Assembly: GCA_018821925.1 (NCBI GenBank) | Contig: JAHJLF010000077.1 | Location: forward strand, 1-64,000 | DNA from: Candidatus Edwardsbacteria bacterium | GTDB taxonomy: Bacteria > Edwardsbacteria > AC1 > EtOH8 | Length of the DNA stretch: 64,000 nt | Reading direction: 5' to 3' | Shown: piece after piece, positions 6,801-15,957 of the stretch | How the letters are laid out: the number at the start of each line of letters is the position of its first letter | How positions within the stretch are numbered: the stretch's first letter is position 1 | Notes under the pieces: generated by a model | Told to the model about the DNA's origin: nothing | Databases searched by the model: none | What the model saw: only the letters and a program-made list of their open reading frames with translations | Program-made: the position numbers and the translations under genes

Positions 6801-7555
6801 TGGAGTTGATCAATAAAAAGCCATCCAGTCTGGTCGACATTAAAATGCATTACTGCCCGGGCTGCGGCCACGGGATAGTGCACCGCCTTATCGCCGAAGT
6901 GATGGACGAACTGGGCATCCGGGAAAGGACCGTGGGGGTGGCCCCGGTGGGCTGCGCGGTGTTCTCCGACGATTATTTCAACTGCGACATGATCCAGGGG
7001 CCGCACGGCCGCGGGCCGGCCATCGCCACCGGCATCAAGCGTTCCCAGCCCGGCTGTATCGTGTTCTCCTACCAGGGGGACGGCGATCTGGCCTCCATCG
7101 GGATGGCCGAGACGGTCCATTCGGCGGCTCGCTCCGAGAACATCACCATCATCTTCATTAACAATGCCATCTATGGCATGACCGGCGGACAGATGGCCCC
7201 CACCACTCTGATGGGCCAGCCGGCCACCACCTGTCCCAAGGGGCGCGATGCCAAGGTCAACGGCTACCCCATCAAGGTCTGCGAACTGCTGTCCCAGCTG
7301 GAAGGCGCCAGGTATCTGGAGCGGACCTCGGTCAGCAGCGCCCAGGGGGTGATCAAGACCAAGAGGGCTATCAAAAAGGCCTTTCAGAATCAGGTCGAGG
7401 GAAAAGGCTTCTCGCTGGTCGAGATCCTGTCCATGTGCCCCACCAACTGGGGGATGAACTCCCTGCAGGGCGTTAAATTCGTGGACGAAAAGATGATGCC
7501 GGTGTATCCGCTGGGCGTATTCCGCTCGACGGAGCAGGAAGGAGGGCAGAGATAA
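6800..7555 (+). CDS. 2-oxoacid:ferredoxin oxidoreductase beta subunit (TPP-binding)
   Basis: 251 residues. This subunit binds thiamine diphosphate and normally the proximal Fe-S cluster. MHYCPGCGHGIVHRLIAEV supplies the CxxC(G)H motif, and the TPP/Mg motif is GDGDLASIGMAETVHSAARS followed by IIFINNAIYGMTGGQMAPT. CPTNWGMN near the C-terminus is typical of the VorA/KorB group. It has its own ribosome binding site (AAAGGAGGG) inside the lysine-rich tail of the alpha gene and overlaps the gamma gene by one base. With alpha it forms the active site for oxidative decarboxylation of a 2-oxoacid to acyl-CoA. Confidence 0.93.
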   Translation: MELINKKPSSLVDIKMHYCPGCGHGIVHRLIAEVMDELGIRERTVGVAPVGCAVFSDDYFNCDMIQGPHGRGPAIATGIKRSQPGCIVFSYQGDGDLASIGMAETVHSAARSENITIIFINNAIYGMTGGQMAPTTLMGQPATTCPKGRDAKVNGYPIKVCELLSQLEGARYLERTSVSSAQGVIKTKRAIKKAFQNQVEGKGFSLVEILSMCPTNWGMNSLQGVKFVDEKMMPVYPLGVFRSTEQEGGQR

Positions 7556-8091
7556 TGTATCAAGGAATTAGAATCTCGGGTTTCGGCGGCCAGGGCGTGA
7601 TCTCGGCCGGCATTCTGCTGGCCCAAGCCGGGCTGCTGGAGAACAAGAACGTCTCCTGGTTTCCGGCCTACGGGGCCGAGATGCGCGGCGGCACCGCCAA
7701 TTGCTCGGTGGTCATCGCCTCCGAGGAGGTGTCCAGTCCGGTGGTCTCCCGTCCTGACACCGTCATCGTGATGAACGAGCCTTCGCTGGCCAAGTTCGAG
7801 CCATTGATAAAACCCGGCGGATTGCTGATCATCAACAGTTCGCTGGTAAATTCCAGGCCCAAGCGGACCGACATCAAGGTGGCCTATGTGCCCTGCAACA
7901 AGATCGCCGAGGAGATCGGGACCACCAAGATTGCCAACATGGTGGCCCTGGGCGCTTATGCCGGACTGACCGGGGCGGTATCGGTCGATTCCATCGTCAA
8001 GGCTCTCGACAAGGTGTTCAAGCGGGCAAAACCGGAGATGCTGGAGCTTAATGTCAAGGCCCTAAAAAAAGGCGCGGAAACAAAGATCTAG
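7555..8091 (+). CDS. 2-oxoacid:ferredoxin oxidoreductase gamma subunit
   Basis: 178 residues of the POR/KOR gamma family: N-terminal GFGGQGVISAGILLAQAG, then WFPAYGAEMRGGTANCSVVI and IANMVALGAYAGLTG. In this family the gamma domain contributes to CoA binding and to complex assembly. It starts at a TAATG overlap with the beta gene after AGGAGGG, and it is the last gene of the operon because a terminator follows 20 bases later. Length is normal. Confidence 0.93.
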   Translation: MYQGIRISGFGGQGVISAGILLAQAGLLENKNVSWFPAYGAEMRGGTANCSVVIASEEVSSPVVSRPDTVIVMNEPSLAKFEPLIKPGGLLIINSSLVNSRPKRTDIKVAYVPCNKIAEEIGTTKIANMVALGAYAGLTGAVSVDSIVKALDKVFKRAKPEMLELNVKALKKGAETKI

Positions 8092-8109
8092 GATATATTC
8101 ACCCAAACA

Positions 8110-8137
8110 GGCGGGCCTTATAGCCCGCTTGTTTTAT
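8110..8137 (+). terminator. Terminator of the oxidoreductase operon
   Basis: GCGGGC / GCCCGC stem with a six-base loop, then TTGTTTTAT. Confidence 0.8.
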
Positions 8138-8151
8138 ATTATTTGAAAAGA

Positions 8152-9576
8152 ATGTCAAAATATAACATAGATACGATCGCCATTTTGGAAATGCCGGGTC
8201 CCCGACCGGGGCAAATTTCGTATTATCCCTTCTCGCTACATTCCAAAAGGGCCTCAATATTTACAATAACCGGCCAGTGGACCCAGGCTGAGGAGACTAA
8301 TTACAGCAATCTGAGCGCGGCCAGGCAAGCCCAAAGTCCCAAAGAAATCGTCGCTGGAGCCAATCAGCTGGGGTTTATCCTATTGCAGAGGGGTAAATAC
8401 CAGGAGGCCTTGCCGCTGTTCCTGGAGGCAATAGCGATCTCTGAAAAATCCGGCCTGAAACATGTAAACCATGACGCCATGGGGAACCTGGGCACATTGT
8501 ACCGCAACCAAGGGGACTATGCCGAAGCCCAGAAATATTTTGATCTGACCAAACAGCAGGCCCGGGCTCAGGGCAATGACCATTCCCTGAGCATCGTCCT
8601 AGGCAATCAGGGACTGATGTACTGGTATCAAGGCCTGCATGAGAAGGCCATGGACTGTTATAATCAGAAACTGTCAATTGATGAGAAGATAGGAAATCTT
8701 TATCTGCTGGGAACCGATTATGGTAATATCGGAGGTGTCCATTTTTCTCGGGGAGATTTTGTACAGGCCGAAAATTGCTATCAAAAACAGATCTCTCTGG
8801 CCCGCCAGATAGGCGATAAGTATTCCCTGAGGGTGGCCCTGAACAACCTGGCCGGGATCTATGATAATCAGGAGAACTACCAAAAAGCTCTGGACTGCTA
8901 TCAGACCAGCCTGAAGATAGCCCGGGAGCTGGGCAACCTGGCCGGGGAGAGGGTGGTGCTGAATAATCTGGGGATCCTTCTATCATACCAAGGAGAATAT
9001 GCCCAAGCCCTGAAATATGCCACCCAGAGCCTGGGGCTGGCCAGGGGTTTGGGGGACAGGCGGGGCGAGGCGATCGTGATGATGACTTTGGGGATCATTT
9101 ATAAAACTAAAGGTGGCAATGCAGAGGCCCTAGATCAGTATAAAAGGGCGGAATCTATTTTCGTGGAATTATCGTTAAAAGAATATTTATGCGAATGCCA
9201 GGCATTAATAGCGACGGCTTTGCTGGATGCCGAGAGGGCGGATCTATCGTTGGATTACTCTCGAACAGCTTCGGCCGCAGCGGTTCAATCAGGAAATAGT
9301 GAAATTATTGTCAGATGTAAAATTATTGAGACCAGAGCGGGGTTTTTAAAAGGCGGCCAAATGACGCCGGAGAAAGCTACCATAGGTTTATTGGAGATGC
9401 TGCCTTCCTGCCCGAAAAAAATGGAGGTTGAACTGAACATTCTGCTTTTCGAGATTACCCATGAACCTAAATACCGTCAAGCTGCTTTGGATGCTATTCA
9501 TTCCCGGCCCAACTGGCAGTTTCGGAAGGATTATCGGGAGTGGGTGAAGGAGCTGGAAAATATTTCTTTGAAATAA
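8152..9576 (+). CDS. TPR protein of the kinesin-light-chain-like (TPR_12) type
   Basis: 474 residues made largely of about 40-residue TPR units, for example ALDCYQTSLKIARELGNL, ALKYATQSLGLARGLGDR and AMDCYNQKLSIDEKIGNL, each followed by an NNLG or GNQG turn. About nine units cover residues 60-340. The remaining C-terminus is helical without a recognised domain. There is no signal peptide, so it is cytoplasmic and probably a protein-interaction scaffold. ATG at 8152 is preferred to an in-frame TTG at 8143; neither has a convincing ribosome binding site. The next gene follows after 19 bases and is probably co-transcribed. Confidence 0.8.
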   Translation: MSKYNIDTIAILEMPGPRPGQISYYPFSLHSKRASIFTITGQWTQAEETNYSNLSAARQAQSPKEIVAGANQLGFILLQRGKYQEALPLFLEAIAISEKSGLKHVNHDAMGNLGTLYRNQGDYAEAQKYFDLTKQQARAQGNDHSLSIVLGNQGLMYWYQGLHEKAMDCYNQKLSIDEKIGNLYLLGTDYGNIGGVHFSRGDFVQAENCYQKQISLARQIGDKYSLRVALNNLAGIYDNQENYQKALDCYQTSLKIARELGNLAGERVVLNNLGILLSYQGEYAQALKYATQSLGLARGLGDRRGEAIVMMTLGIIYKTKGGNAEALDQYKRAESIFVELSLKEYLCECQALIATALLDAERADLSLDYSRTASAAAVQSGNSEIIVRCKIIETRAGFLKGGQMTPEKATIGLLEMLPSCPKKMEVELNILLFEITHEPKYRQAALDAIHSRPNWQFRKDYREWVKELENISLK

Positions 9577-9595
9577 TGTCGAAAAGGATCTGAGC

Positions 9596-10360
9596 ATGTC
9601 CGAAAATAAACTGCCGAGAGAGCAGATCATTCAGGCCGTAGTAGATGCTTTGGAACCATTGAATTATGTTCATACCCTGTGGCAGGGCGGGGCGGCGGCC
9701 TTTGGCCGGGTGGATCGGTGGAGCGATATAGACTTTATGGTCATCGCCGACCGGGAATCCATCCCTCGGGTCTTCCAGGTCGCCGAAGCGACCATCGAAA
9801 AGCTGGCCGGGTTCGACCTGATCTTCGATGTGCCCCAGCCCACCTCCCACGGCTTCTTTCAGAAATTTTACCGGTTGAGGCAGGCCAGCCCGTTTCTGCT
9901 GATAGATCTGGCGGTGGGCGAGCTGGAGAAGCCGGATAAGTTCCTGGAGCCGGAGATCCACGGCCACCCCATCGTCCATTTCGACCGGAAGGACATCATT
10001 GCCTCCCAGCCGCTGGACAGGGAGAAATTCAAAGAAAATATGAAAATAGCGTTGGGGCGGGCCAAGGTTCGTTTTGACATTTTTCAATTGTTCTTTGACA
10101 AGGAATATAACCGGAGCAATTACCTGGATGCCTTTGATTTCTATTACAACTTCGCCATCGGCGGGCTGCTATCGGTCCTGCGGATGAAGCATTCACCGTA
10201 TCATTACACCTTCCGATCTAAGTATGCCAATTACGACCTGCCGCCGGAGGTGGTACTAAGGTTGGAGGATCTCTATTTTGTCAAAGGCCCGGAGGATATG
10301 AAGGCCAAATACCAACAGGTGAAGGATTGGTTCGCCGAGGCAGTATCCGAGGTAGAATAA
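9596..10360 (+). CDS. Nucleotidyltransferase-fold protein
   Basis: 254 residues. Residues 30-55 hold the pol-beta/minimal nucleotidyltransferase signature: GGAAAFGRVDRWSDIDFMVI, where the small residues after GG and the DxD pair bind nucleotide and metal. A third acidic position may be in LLIDLAVGELE. The C-terminal half is helical, as in aminoglycoside adenylyltransferase-like enzymes. The substrate is unknown: resistance-type adenylyltransferase, toxin-like NTase or housekeeping role all remain open. It sits 19 bases after the TPR gene, so a functional pairing is possible. Confidence 0.7.
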   Translation: MSENKLPREQIIQAVVDALEPLNYVHTLWQGGAAAFGRVDRWSDIDFMVIADRESIPRVFQVAEATIEKLAGFDLIFDVPQPTSHGFFQKFYRLRQASPFLLIDLAVGELEKPDKFLEPEIHGHPIVHFDRKDIIASQPLDREKFKENMKIALGRAKVRFDIFQLFFDKEYNRSNYLDAFDFYYNFAIGGLLSVLRMKHSPYHYTFRSKYANYDLPPEVVLRLEDLYFVKGPEDMKAKYQQVKDWFAEAVSEVE

Positions 10361-10374
10361 AATAAATTTTACTG

Positions 10375-10403
10375 TTGACATTCAGATAGGGTGGGATTAT
10401 ACT
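10375..10403 (+). promoter_or_regulatory. Strong promoter of the secreted-protein gene
   Basis: TTGACA (10375-10380), 17-base spacer, TATACT (10398-10403), giving a leader of about 55 bases before the ATG at 10465. Confidence 0.85.
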
Positions 10404-10464
10404 TCAGGCGCCGATAATAAGGAGCCTGATGATCCCATCCTTTAATTATTTTAAGGAGGCGGGT

Positions 10465-12570
10465 ATGAAAAGATCATGGTTGGTCTCTTTTGCGTTGCTT
10501 TTCTGCTGGACATGCCTTTTAGCCGCTCCGGCTAAAAAGGGCATATCCTTTGAAGGAGCTTCCGGTCAAACAACATTTGTGAAATCACCGGCCGCAAAGG
10601 CTCCGGCCGGGATGGTGACCATCGGGCCCATGGGCTATGCCGATGCCTGGCGAACTATAGCCCCAAGCTACGCTAAAAGCATAGTTTCCAGCAAGAGCGG
10701 AGACTCCTTGATGCTGCTGTATTCGCAGTACAGCGGTTCTGGGGGAACCCCGTCTAACCTAACTTTTGCTTATTCAACAGATGAAGGGCAATTTTGGAAT
10801 AACCAAACTATTGTATCGAACAGAAGCTCACGTACATATTCCGCATTGGCTGCGGATTTTTTCTTTACACCGTATCTGATATGGGCGGACAGAATTACTA
10901 TTGCACCTTGGCCAATATGTATTAGTTACGATTCGGGTGGGTTCACTTCGGGGATATGGAGCACTCCTGTGAATCTTACCGATTCAGGGGCATTTTATCT
11001 GCCTACGCTGTCAATTTTTGATGATGGATCTGATTTCCGGCTGATTTGCAGTGCAGTTTCGTCTTCTGTAGCCTTTGGAGGCGATGCCGGAATATTTATG
11101 GCTTTAACAACGGATAGAAGTTTAGGGGCATGGGATCCTCCATGGGATATTTCGTTCCCTTGGGGTTGGAAGGAATGGTATACCTGCCCTTATGACTTGG
11201 GCAATGCTGACTGGATATTCTCACCCAGCGGGGATACGGTCTTCGCATTTTGGGAAGAAGAGGATACCATCACATACAATTACCGGCCCATGTATAGGAT
11301 ATCCACCGACGGCGGAATCAACTGGGGGATCGCGAATATTTTGACCGTTTCAGGCAGCGATGCCAACGGACATCCTTATCAGTATACTGACGGTGGCTGG
11401 TGGTACCGTTACGACGGATGCTGGGCGGGGGACAGGCCGCACCTGCTTTATGGCCATTCCGACGGGGTGTGGAACGGTTTGGCTCTGTTTGAATATCATC
11501 CCACGATGGCGGGTGATTTTTCCCAATGGACCTGCACCCGCATCTCCGAGATCCCGGGCAACCTGGCCGGGGTGACGCCCGGCGACCTGGTGGGTTCTTA
11601 CGCCGATTACCCGTCCATCAGTTATGACCAATACGGCAATATCTTTGCAACCTATGTGGGCTATTCCCAGAATTCTAATACCACCACAGATATCATCGGA
11701 GTGGCCTCCACCGACGGCGGCAACACCTGGCTGCAACATGTCTACCTGACCAACTCTGGCGCCACCTACGATTACAGCTTTGTCGAAGCGGCCGAATATA
11801 CCGGCGGGGACAAGCTGCATATCCTGGCCCCGCCCGCCGCGATGGACAGCCTGTATTACCTGACTGTTCCCACCGCCACCCTGCTGGCAGCCCCTGCCAG
11901 GCCGCGGGAGATCGACCTTCCCAACCTGCTGTGCGGCACTGCCGAGGGTGGAGTGGGCGGCCCGATCGATGCGGTGATGGACACCGTCAACAACGACACC
12001 CTGCATTTTATATGGGGGCCTATGATTGGTATCAATGGCCAGTATGAATTGACAATTTCCAAAACACCAAATTGGGCTAATGCTGCCGGCAACTATGATT
12101 ATATATCGTGGTGCAACACCAATTACACACCGCCAGTGATCGGTTTACCCCAGGCAGGCGTGGTATGGTATTACAAGGTCAGATCTCATTATGGAGGAGA
12201 GAATTCACCCTGGAGTCAAGTGTACGACTTTTTCTACAACGGCACCGCCATCAACACCATAGACTGGTTATCTCCGTCAGGCGTAGCCGGCAAGCCGGGC
12301 ACCGTGGTTCAGCCCTTCGTGCTGAACCAGAACCGGCCCAACCCGGTGAGCGGCAACACCGCGATATCCTTCAGCCTGCCCAGAGCCGGGGACTACAGCC
12401 TCAAGGTCTACAACGTGGCCGGACAGGTTGTCAGCATCGTCAACGGCCGTGGTGACGCGGGCAACAATACCGTCAACTGGAACAGCCGGGCTGTCTCCAA
12501 CGGCGTTTACTTCTATCAGTTAAACGCCGCCGGCAGCACCGCCGTTAAAAAGATGGTGGTCATAAAATAA
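10465..12570 (+). CDS. Secreted sialidase-like-fold protein with C-terminal FlgD/type IX sorting domain
   Basis: 701 residues. A signal peptide (MKRSWLVSFALLFCWTCLLA) is followed by a long beta-rich region with BNR/Asp-box-like repeats (STDEGQFWNN, STDGGINWG, STDGGNTWLQ), the pattern of sialidase-type propellers. Residues from about 615 form the typical C-terminal module NRPNPVSGNTAISFSLPRAG, then SLKVYNVAGQVV and NGVYFYQLNAAG, ending KKMVVIK, as in type IX secretion cargo and FlgD-Ig-like domains. AGGAGG before the ATG at 10465 decides the start; an in-frame ATG at 10429 is rejected. Enzymatic activity cannot be claimed; Asp-boxes are also common in non-enzymatic propellers. Confidence 0.82.
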   Translation: MKRSWLVSFALLFCWTCLLAAPAKKGISFEGASGQTTFVKSPAAKAPAGMVTIGPMGYADAWRTIAPSYAKSIVSSKSGDSLMLLYSQYSGSGGTPSNLTFAYSTDEGQFWNNQTIVSNRSSRTYSALAADFFFTPYLIWADRITIAPWPICISYDSGGFTSGIWSTPVNLTDSGAFYLPTLSIFDDGSDFRLICSAVSSSVAFGGDAGIFMALTTDRSLGAWDPPWDISFPWGWKEWYTCPYDLGNADWIFSPSGDTVFAFWEEEDTITYNYRPMYRISTDGGINWGIANILTVSGSDANGHPYQYTDGGWWYRYDGCWAGDRPHLLYGHSDGVWNGLALFEYHPTMAGDFSQWTCTRISEIPGNLAGVTPGDLVGSYADYPSISYDQYGNIFATYVGYSQNSNTTTDIIGVASTDGGNTWLQHVYLTNSGATYDYSFVEAAEYTGGDKLHILAPPAAMDSLYYLTVPTATLLAAPARPREIDLPNLLCGTAEGGVGGPIDAVMDTVNNDTLHFIWGPMIGINGQYELTISKTPNWANAAGNYDYISWCNTNYTPPVIGLPQAGVVWYYKVRSHYGGENSPWSQVYDFFYNGTAINTIDWLSPSGVAGKPGTVVQPFVLNQNRPNPVSGNTAISFSLPRAGDYSLKVYNVAGQVVSIVNGRGDAGNNTVNWNSRAVSNGVYFYQLNAAGSTAVKKMVVIK

Positions 12571-12582
12571 AAGAAAAATAAA

Positions 12583-12610
12583 AAAGGGCGCTGATGTCAG
12601 CGCCCTTTTT
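12583..12610. terminator. Bidirectional terminator between convergent genes
   Basis: AAAAAGGGCGCTGA / TCAGCGCCCTTTTT: A and T runs on both sides let one hairpin stop the plus-strand gene ending at 12570 and the minus-strand gene ending at 12626. Confidence 0.88.
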
Positions 12611-12625
12611 CTGTTCTGTCCGGAA

Positions 12626-13147
12626 TTACTTCCGGCCCTTGCCGGATTTCTTGTTATCTTTGTCTTTCTTGTCCTTGTCGTCTTTCTTGTCCTGCTTTTC
12701 TTCTTTGATTTCTTTTTTAATTCCCTTCTGGTCCTGTTTTTTATCCCAGCGTTTTTCCTTTTCCCATTGCTTCCAGTTCTTATTCATATCCTGATGTTTG
12801 ATGCCGGAATGGGCCGTGGCCATTTTGCGCCACTCGGGTGAGAGCTTGAAAAACGGTGCCGGAACATATTTGTTCTTCCGATATTTCCAAGGGCCGTTGT
12901 AATGATGGGCCCGATACCAGCGGTTGTGATGGAACCTCCACCAGTAACCGCCATGGAAGAAGTAATCGTGCTCGTAACCGTAGATGAAATAGATGTAGGT
13001 CCCGGGGATGACCGCCATCACCGGCTCCTCCTTGATCTGCACCAGTGGTAGGTTGATGTTGATTTTCACTTTAGTGTCGGCCATCAGTCGTGGCGTCCAA
13101 AGCGAGCTAAACATCAATAAGGCAATAAGGGCTAATTTTGTTTTCAT
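12626..13147 (-). CDS. Exported protein with aromatic-rich core and highly charged tail
   Basis: 173 residues. A cleavable signal peptide (to about residue 24) leads to a Tyr/Trp/His-rich segment (FFHGGYWWRFHHNRWYRAHH, then YNGPWKY), a pattern seen in small uncharacterised envelope proteins of diderm bacteria. Residues 120-173 are almost all Lys, Asp, Glu and Gln, low-complexity and probably disordered. The function is unknown; the His/aromatic cluster could bind metal or envelope polymer. It has its own promoter and shares a bidirectional terminator with the upstream convergent gene. Confidence 0.75.
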   Translation of the reverse strand: MKTKLALIALLMFSSLWTPRLMADTKVKININLPLVQIKEEPVMAVIPGTYIYFIYGYEHDYFFHGGYWWRFHHNRWYRAHHYNGPWKYRKNKYVPAPFFKLSPEWRKMATAHSGIKHQDMNKNWKQWEKEKRWDKKQDQKGIKKEIKEEKQDKKDDKDKKDKDNKKSGKGRK

Positions 13148-13170
13148 TTCCGTTCTCCTTTCTATTTACA

Positions 13171-13199
13171 ATGATAACCAGTGGATATGCTTTTGTCAA
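13171..13199 (-). promoter_or_regulatory. Promoter of the 173-residue exported protein
   Basis: On the minus strand TTGACA, 17-base spacer, TATCAT, with AAGGAG before the start codon. Confidence 0.8.
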
Positions 13200-13281
13200 G
13201 CCTTTGTTGAATAAAGATTAGAGTACCTGGCCGGGAATCAGGTTCCTGGGCTATCCTTAAAAAATTGGCTAACTTTATTGT

Positions 13282-13310
13282 TTGACATAGCTTGCAAAAT
13301 CTGATAAATT
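13282..13310 (+). promoter_or_regulatory. pgsA promoter, probably leaderless
   Basis: TTGACA (13282-13287), 17-base spacer, TAAATT (13305-13310). The ATG at 13317 is seven bases downstream and no Shine-Dalgarno is present. Confidence 0.55.
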
Positions 13311-13316
13311 TATGAC

Positions 13317-13919
13317 ATGATAATGAATTTGCCCAATATTCTCACCCTGAGCCGGCTGGTTATCAGCCCGATCTTCATGGCCCTGCTTTTGATGGACAAC
13401 GTTTACTCGCGATTGGGGGCCCTGATCCTTTTTATCCTGGCTTCGGTAACCGACCTGCTGGACGGGTATCTGGCCCGGAAAAACGGCCAGCAAACCGATT
13501 TCGGCAAGTTTATGGACCCGGTGGCGGACAAGTTCCTGATCGCCCTGGCCCTAGTATCATTCGTGGCTTTAAAGGAAGCCAGCACCTGGATGGTGATGAT
13601 CATCATTGGGCGGGAGTTCCTGATAATGGGACTGCGGACCCTGGTGGCCTACCGCCGCGAGGTGATGGAGTCCAGTTTTCTGGCCAAGATCAAGACCTTC
13701 AGCCAGATGGCCTCGGTGTTCGGGATCCTGCTGTATATATGCCTCAATGATTGCGTGGATGCGGGTTTTATTAGCATCTCCTGGCAGTTTCTGGCCGATT
13801 TGAAATTCTCTTTCGATGTCCTGCTGTTCCTGTCCATGCTTTTAACCCTACTGTCTGGTGTGGATTATGTGATCAAGAACCGCTGGCTGATATTGGGGCT
13901 TTTCAAGGACAATATGTAA
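13317..13919 (+). CDS. pgsA: CDP-diacylglycerol--glycerol-3-phosphate 3-phosphatidyltransferase
   Basis: PgsA makes phosphatidylglycerol phosphate from CDP-diacylglycerol and glycerol-3-phosphate in the inner membrane. The 200-residue protein has the CDP-alcohol phosphatidyltransferase signature DLLDGYLARKNGQQTDFGKF followed by MDPVADKF, matching DG-x2-AR-x8-G-x3-D-x3-D. It begins with the family-typical NLPNILTLSRL, and several membrane segments follow. A second ATG two codons later is possible. pgpA starts three bases after the stop, so the two consecutive steps to phosphatidylglycerol are encoded together. Confidence 0.94.
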   Translation: MIMNLPNILTLSRLVISPIFMALLLMDNVYSRLGALILFILASVTDLLDGYLARKNGQQTDFGKFMDPVADKFLIALALVSFVALKEASTWMVMIIIGREFLIMGLRTLVAYRREVMESSFLAKIKTFSQMASVFGILLYICLNDCVDAGFISISWQFLADLKFSFDVLLFLSMLLTLLSGVDYVIKNRWLILGLFKDNM

Positions 13920-13922
13920 AAA

Positions 13923-14438
13923 ATGAGAATAATAAAAGATAAAATCGCCTTGATATTGGCCACCGGTTTTGGCTCGGGATATTCCCCGGTGGCTCCGGGC
14001 ACTGCCGGGAGCCTGTTGGCTCTTGTCATCTGGTGGCTGGCGCCGCCTTTTTTGTGGCTGAGGGCATCATTGTTGGTTCTGTCACTATTCTTTGGGGTCT
14101 GGTCGGCGACCCAGGCCGAGAAAAAATGGGGGCATGACAACGGGAAGATCGTGATAGACGAAGTGGCCGGGATGTGGATCACGCTGTTGTTTCTGCCCAA
14201 GCTGTTTCTGGTATATCTGATAGCTTTCCTGCTGTTCCGGGCCATGGACATAATAAAGCCGCTGGGCGCCAGGCAGATCCAAAAACTTCCCGGCGGTTGG
14301 GGGGTGGTGGCCGATGATGTGCTGGCCGGGATCTATGCCAATATCCTATGCCAGATCGTGGTGATGATATTCTGGCCGGCTAATAATGTCCCATTGAAAA
14401 TGCTGGCCGCTGCCATAAATAAGTTATTTAACTTATAA
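13923..14438 (+). CDS. pgpA: Phosphatidylglycerophosphatase A
   Basis: 171 residues. PgpA removes the phosphate from phosphatidylglycerol phosphate, the step after PgsA. Signature elements are ATGFGSGYSPVAPGTAGSL at the N-terminus, KIVIDEVAGMW in the middle and GGWGVVADDVLAGIYAN near the C-terminus, with hydrophobic membrane segments between them. The gene directly follows pgsA and no ribosome binding site is obvious, so translational coupling is likely. Confidence 0.94.
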   Translation: MRIIKDKIALILATGFGSGYSPVAPGTAGSLLALVIWWLAPPFLWLRASLLVLSLFFGVWSATQAEKKWGHDNGKIVIDEVAGMWITLLFLPKLFLVYLIAFLLFRAMDIIKPLGARQIQKLPGGWGVVADDVLAGIYANILCQIVVMIFWPANNVPLKMLAAAINKLFNL

Positions 14439-14493
14439 ACGGACCACCCCTTTGATCCCCTCCTTGATCAAGTAGGGAGAAATTTATGATACT

Positions 14494-15729
14494 ATGAAAG
14501 CCTCCATAATCACCATAGGCAACGAGATACTTTCCGGGATGACCATAGATACCAATTCGTCATATCTGGCCAAGGAACTGGGAACGATAGGTATTCCGGT
14601 GATTCTCAATATCTCCGTTGGGGACAGGGCCATTGATATTAAACAGGCTTTCAAACAGGCCCTGGCCGGGTCGGATATCGTTCTTTGTGCCGGGGGGCTG
14701 GGGCCGACCAGTGACGATATCACCAAGAAAGTTGCGGCAAAATTCTTTGGATTGAAACTCAAACTCGATAAAAAAACTTTGGAGCATATCCGATCCCGTT
14801 TTGCCAAGCGGGGAATAGAGATGCCGGTCTGCAACCGCGGGCAGGCTATGGTACCCGACAAGGCCGAGGCGCTGTTCAACCCCGAAGGGACCGCCCCGGG
14901 TTTGTTGTTCAAAAGAAGGAAAAAGATATTGGCCCTTTTGCCCGGCGTGCCCCGCGAAATGAAGACCATCTTTGCCGGGTCTCTGAAAGAAAGGCTGAAT
15001 GCCTTGAGTTGTGGGATGAATATCCGGACGCTGACTGTAAGGACAACCGGAATTTCCGAGTCGGCCATCGCTGAAAAGTTGGTCCCATTCGAAAAAGGAC
15101 TGGCCAAAGGTACTCTGGCATTTTTGCCAACGCACCTCGGCGTGGATCTAAGGCTTGCCATCTCGGGGAAGGCCGTGATAGCCATAGATAAAAAACTGAA
15201 CGACCTATCAGCAAAGGTCTCCGGCCTGTTGGGGCAGGTCATATATGGAAAAGGCGACGAAACTATGGAAGATGTTGTCGGCCGCCTGCTGAAAGAAAAG
15301 AAGCTGACCCTGACCACCGCCGAATCCTGTTCAGGAGGGTTGATAGCAGATAGGATAACCAATATTTCAGGCTCCTCGGATTATTATCTGGGCTCGGTGG
15401 TTGCCTACAGCAATGTCCTTAAAGAGAAGATGTTGGGTGTGAAATCCCAGACCCTGCGTTTGCACGGTGCGGTCAGCAAAGAGACGGCGATAGAGATGGC
15501 CAATGGTGTGCGGGGCAGGCTGGGCAGCGATCTGGGGCTGGCCATCACCGGCATAGCCGGACCGGGCGGTGGGACCGATAAGAAGCCTGTCGGCCTAGTG
15601 TTCATGGCCCTGGCCGGGCCCAAGGGGACGATGGCGGAGGAGAAAAGGTTTTTGGACCAACGCCGGCATATCAAGGAATCGGCCGCTCAGGCGGCGCTGA
15701 ATATGCTGAGGTTATACTTGTTGAAATAA
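14494..15729 (+). CDS. cinA: CinA family protein (nicotinamide-nucleotide amidase)
   Basis: 411 residues in two domains. Residues 1-170 are the MoCF/COG1058 domain (IITIGNEILSGMTIDTNSSY; CAGGLGPTSDDITKK), which in related proteins acts as ADP-ribose pyrophosphatase. Residues 250-411 are the CinA C-terminal amidase domain (LTTAESCSGGLIADRITNI, SDYYLGSVVAYSN, GIAGPGGGTDKKPVGLV), which deamidates nicotinamide mononucleotide in pyridine nucleotide recycling. Length fits the full two-domain form. The gene begins 55 bases after pgpA, with no clear Shine-Dalgarno. Confidence 0.93.
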   Translation: MKASIITIGNEILSGMTIDTNSSYLAKELGTIGIPVILNISVGDRAIDIKQAFKQALAGSDIVLCAGGLGPTSDDITKKVAAKFFGLKLKLDKKTLEHIRSRFAKRGIEMPVCNRGQAMVPDKAEALFNPEGTAPGLLFKRRKKILALLPGVPREMKTIFAGSLKERLNALSCGMNIRTLTVRTTGISESAIAEKLVPFEKGLAKGTLAFLPTHLGVDLRLAISGKAVIAIDKKLNDLSAKVSGLLGQVIYGKGDETMEDVVGRLLKEKKLTLTTAESCSGGLIADRITNISGSSDYYLGSVVAYSNVLKEKMLGVKSQTLRLHGAVSKETAIEMANGVRGRLGSDLGLAITGIAGPGGGTDKKPVGLVFMALAGPKGTMAEEKRFLDQRRHIKESAAQAALNMLRLYLLK

Positions 15730-15777
15730 ATATCATTGCCAACGTCATTCTGAGCCTGACTATATGCTGTGCTAACC

Positions 15778-15833
15778 GAAGAATCTAATGTCACACATTC
15801 GGCTTGTAAAATGAATGCAGTTCTCAGTGTGAC
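15778..15833. repeat. Dispersed repeat D, unit 1 (GAAGAATCT type)
   Basis: Begins GAAGAATCTAATGTCACACA and ends CTCAGTGTGAC; it is repeated with changes at 15958-16013. It is preceded by GTCATTCTGAGC at 15744, the familiar opening of this repeat family. Together the two units occupy most of the 300-base gap between cinA and thpR. Confidence 0.75.
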
Positions 15834-15957
15834 CGACCTTTATGTCACCACTTCGGCAGCATCATAATAGCTAACCTCAGTGCAGGCGCGGAGCCAAGCA
15901 GCGTGCCGAGCAAGTCGAACGGGTGATGTTCTGGATTCGGCAAGATACCTTTCTGCT

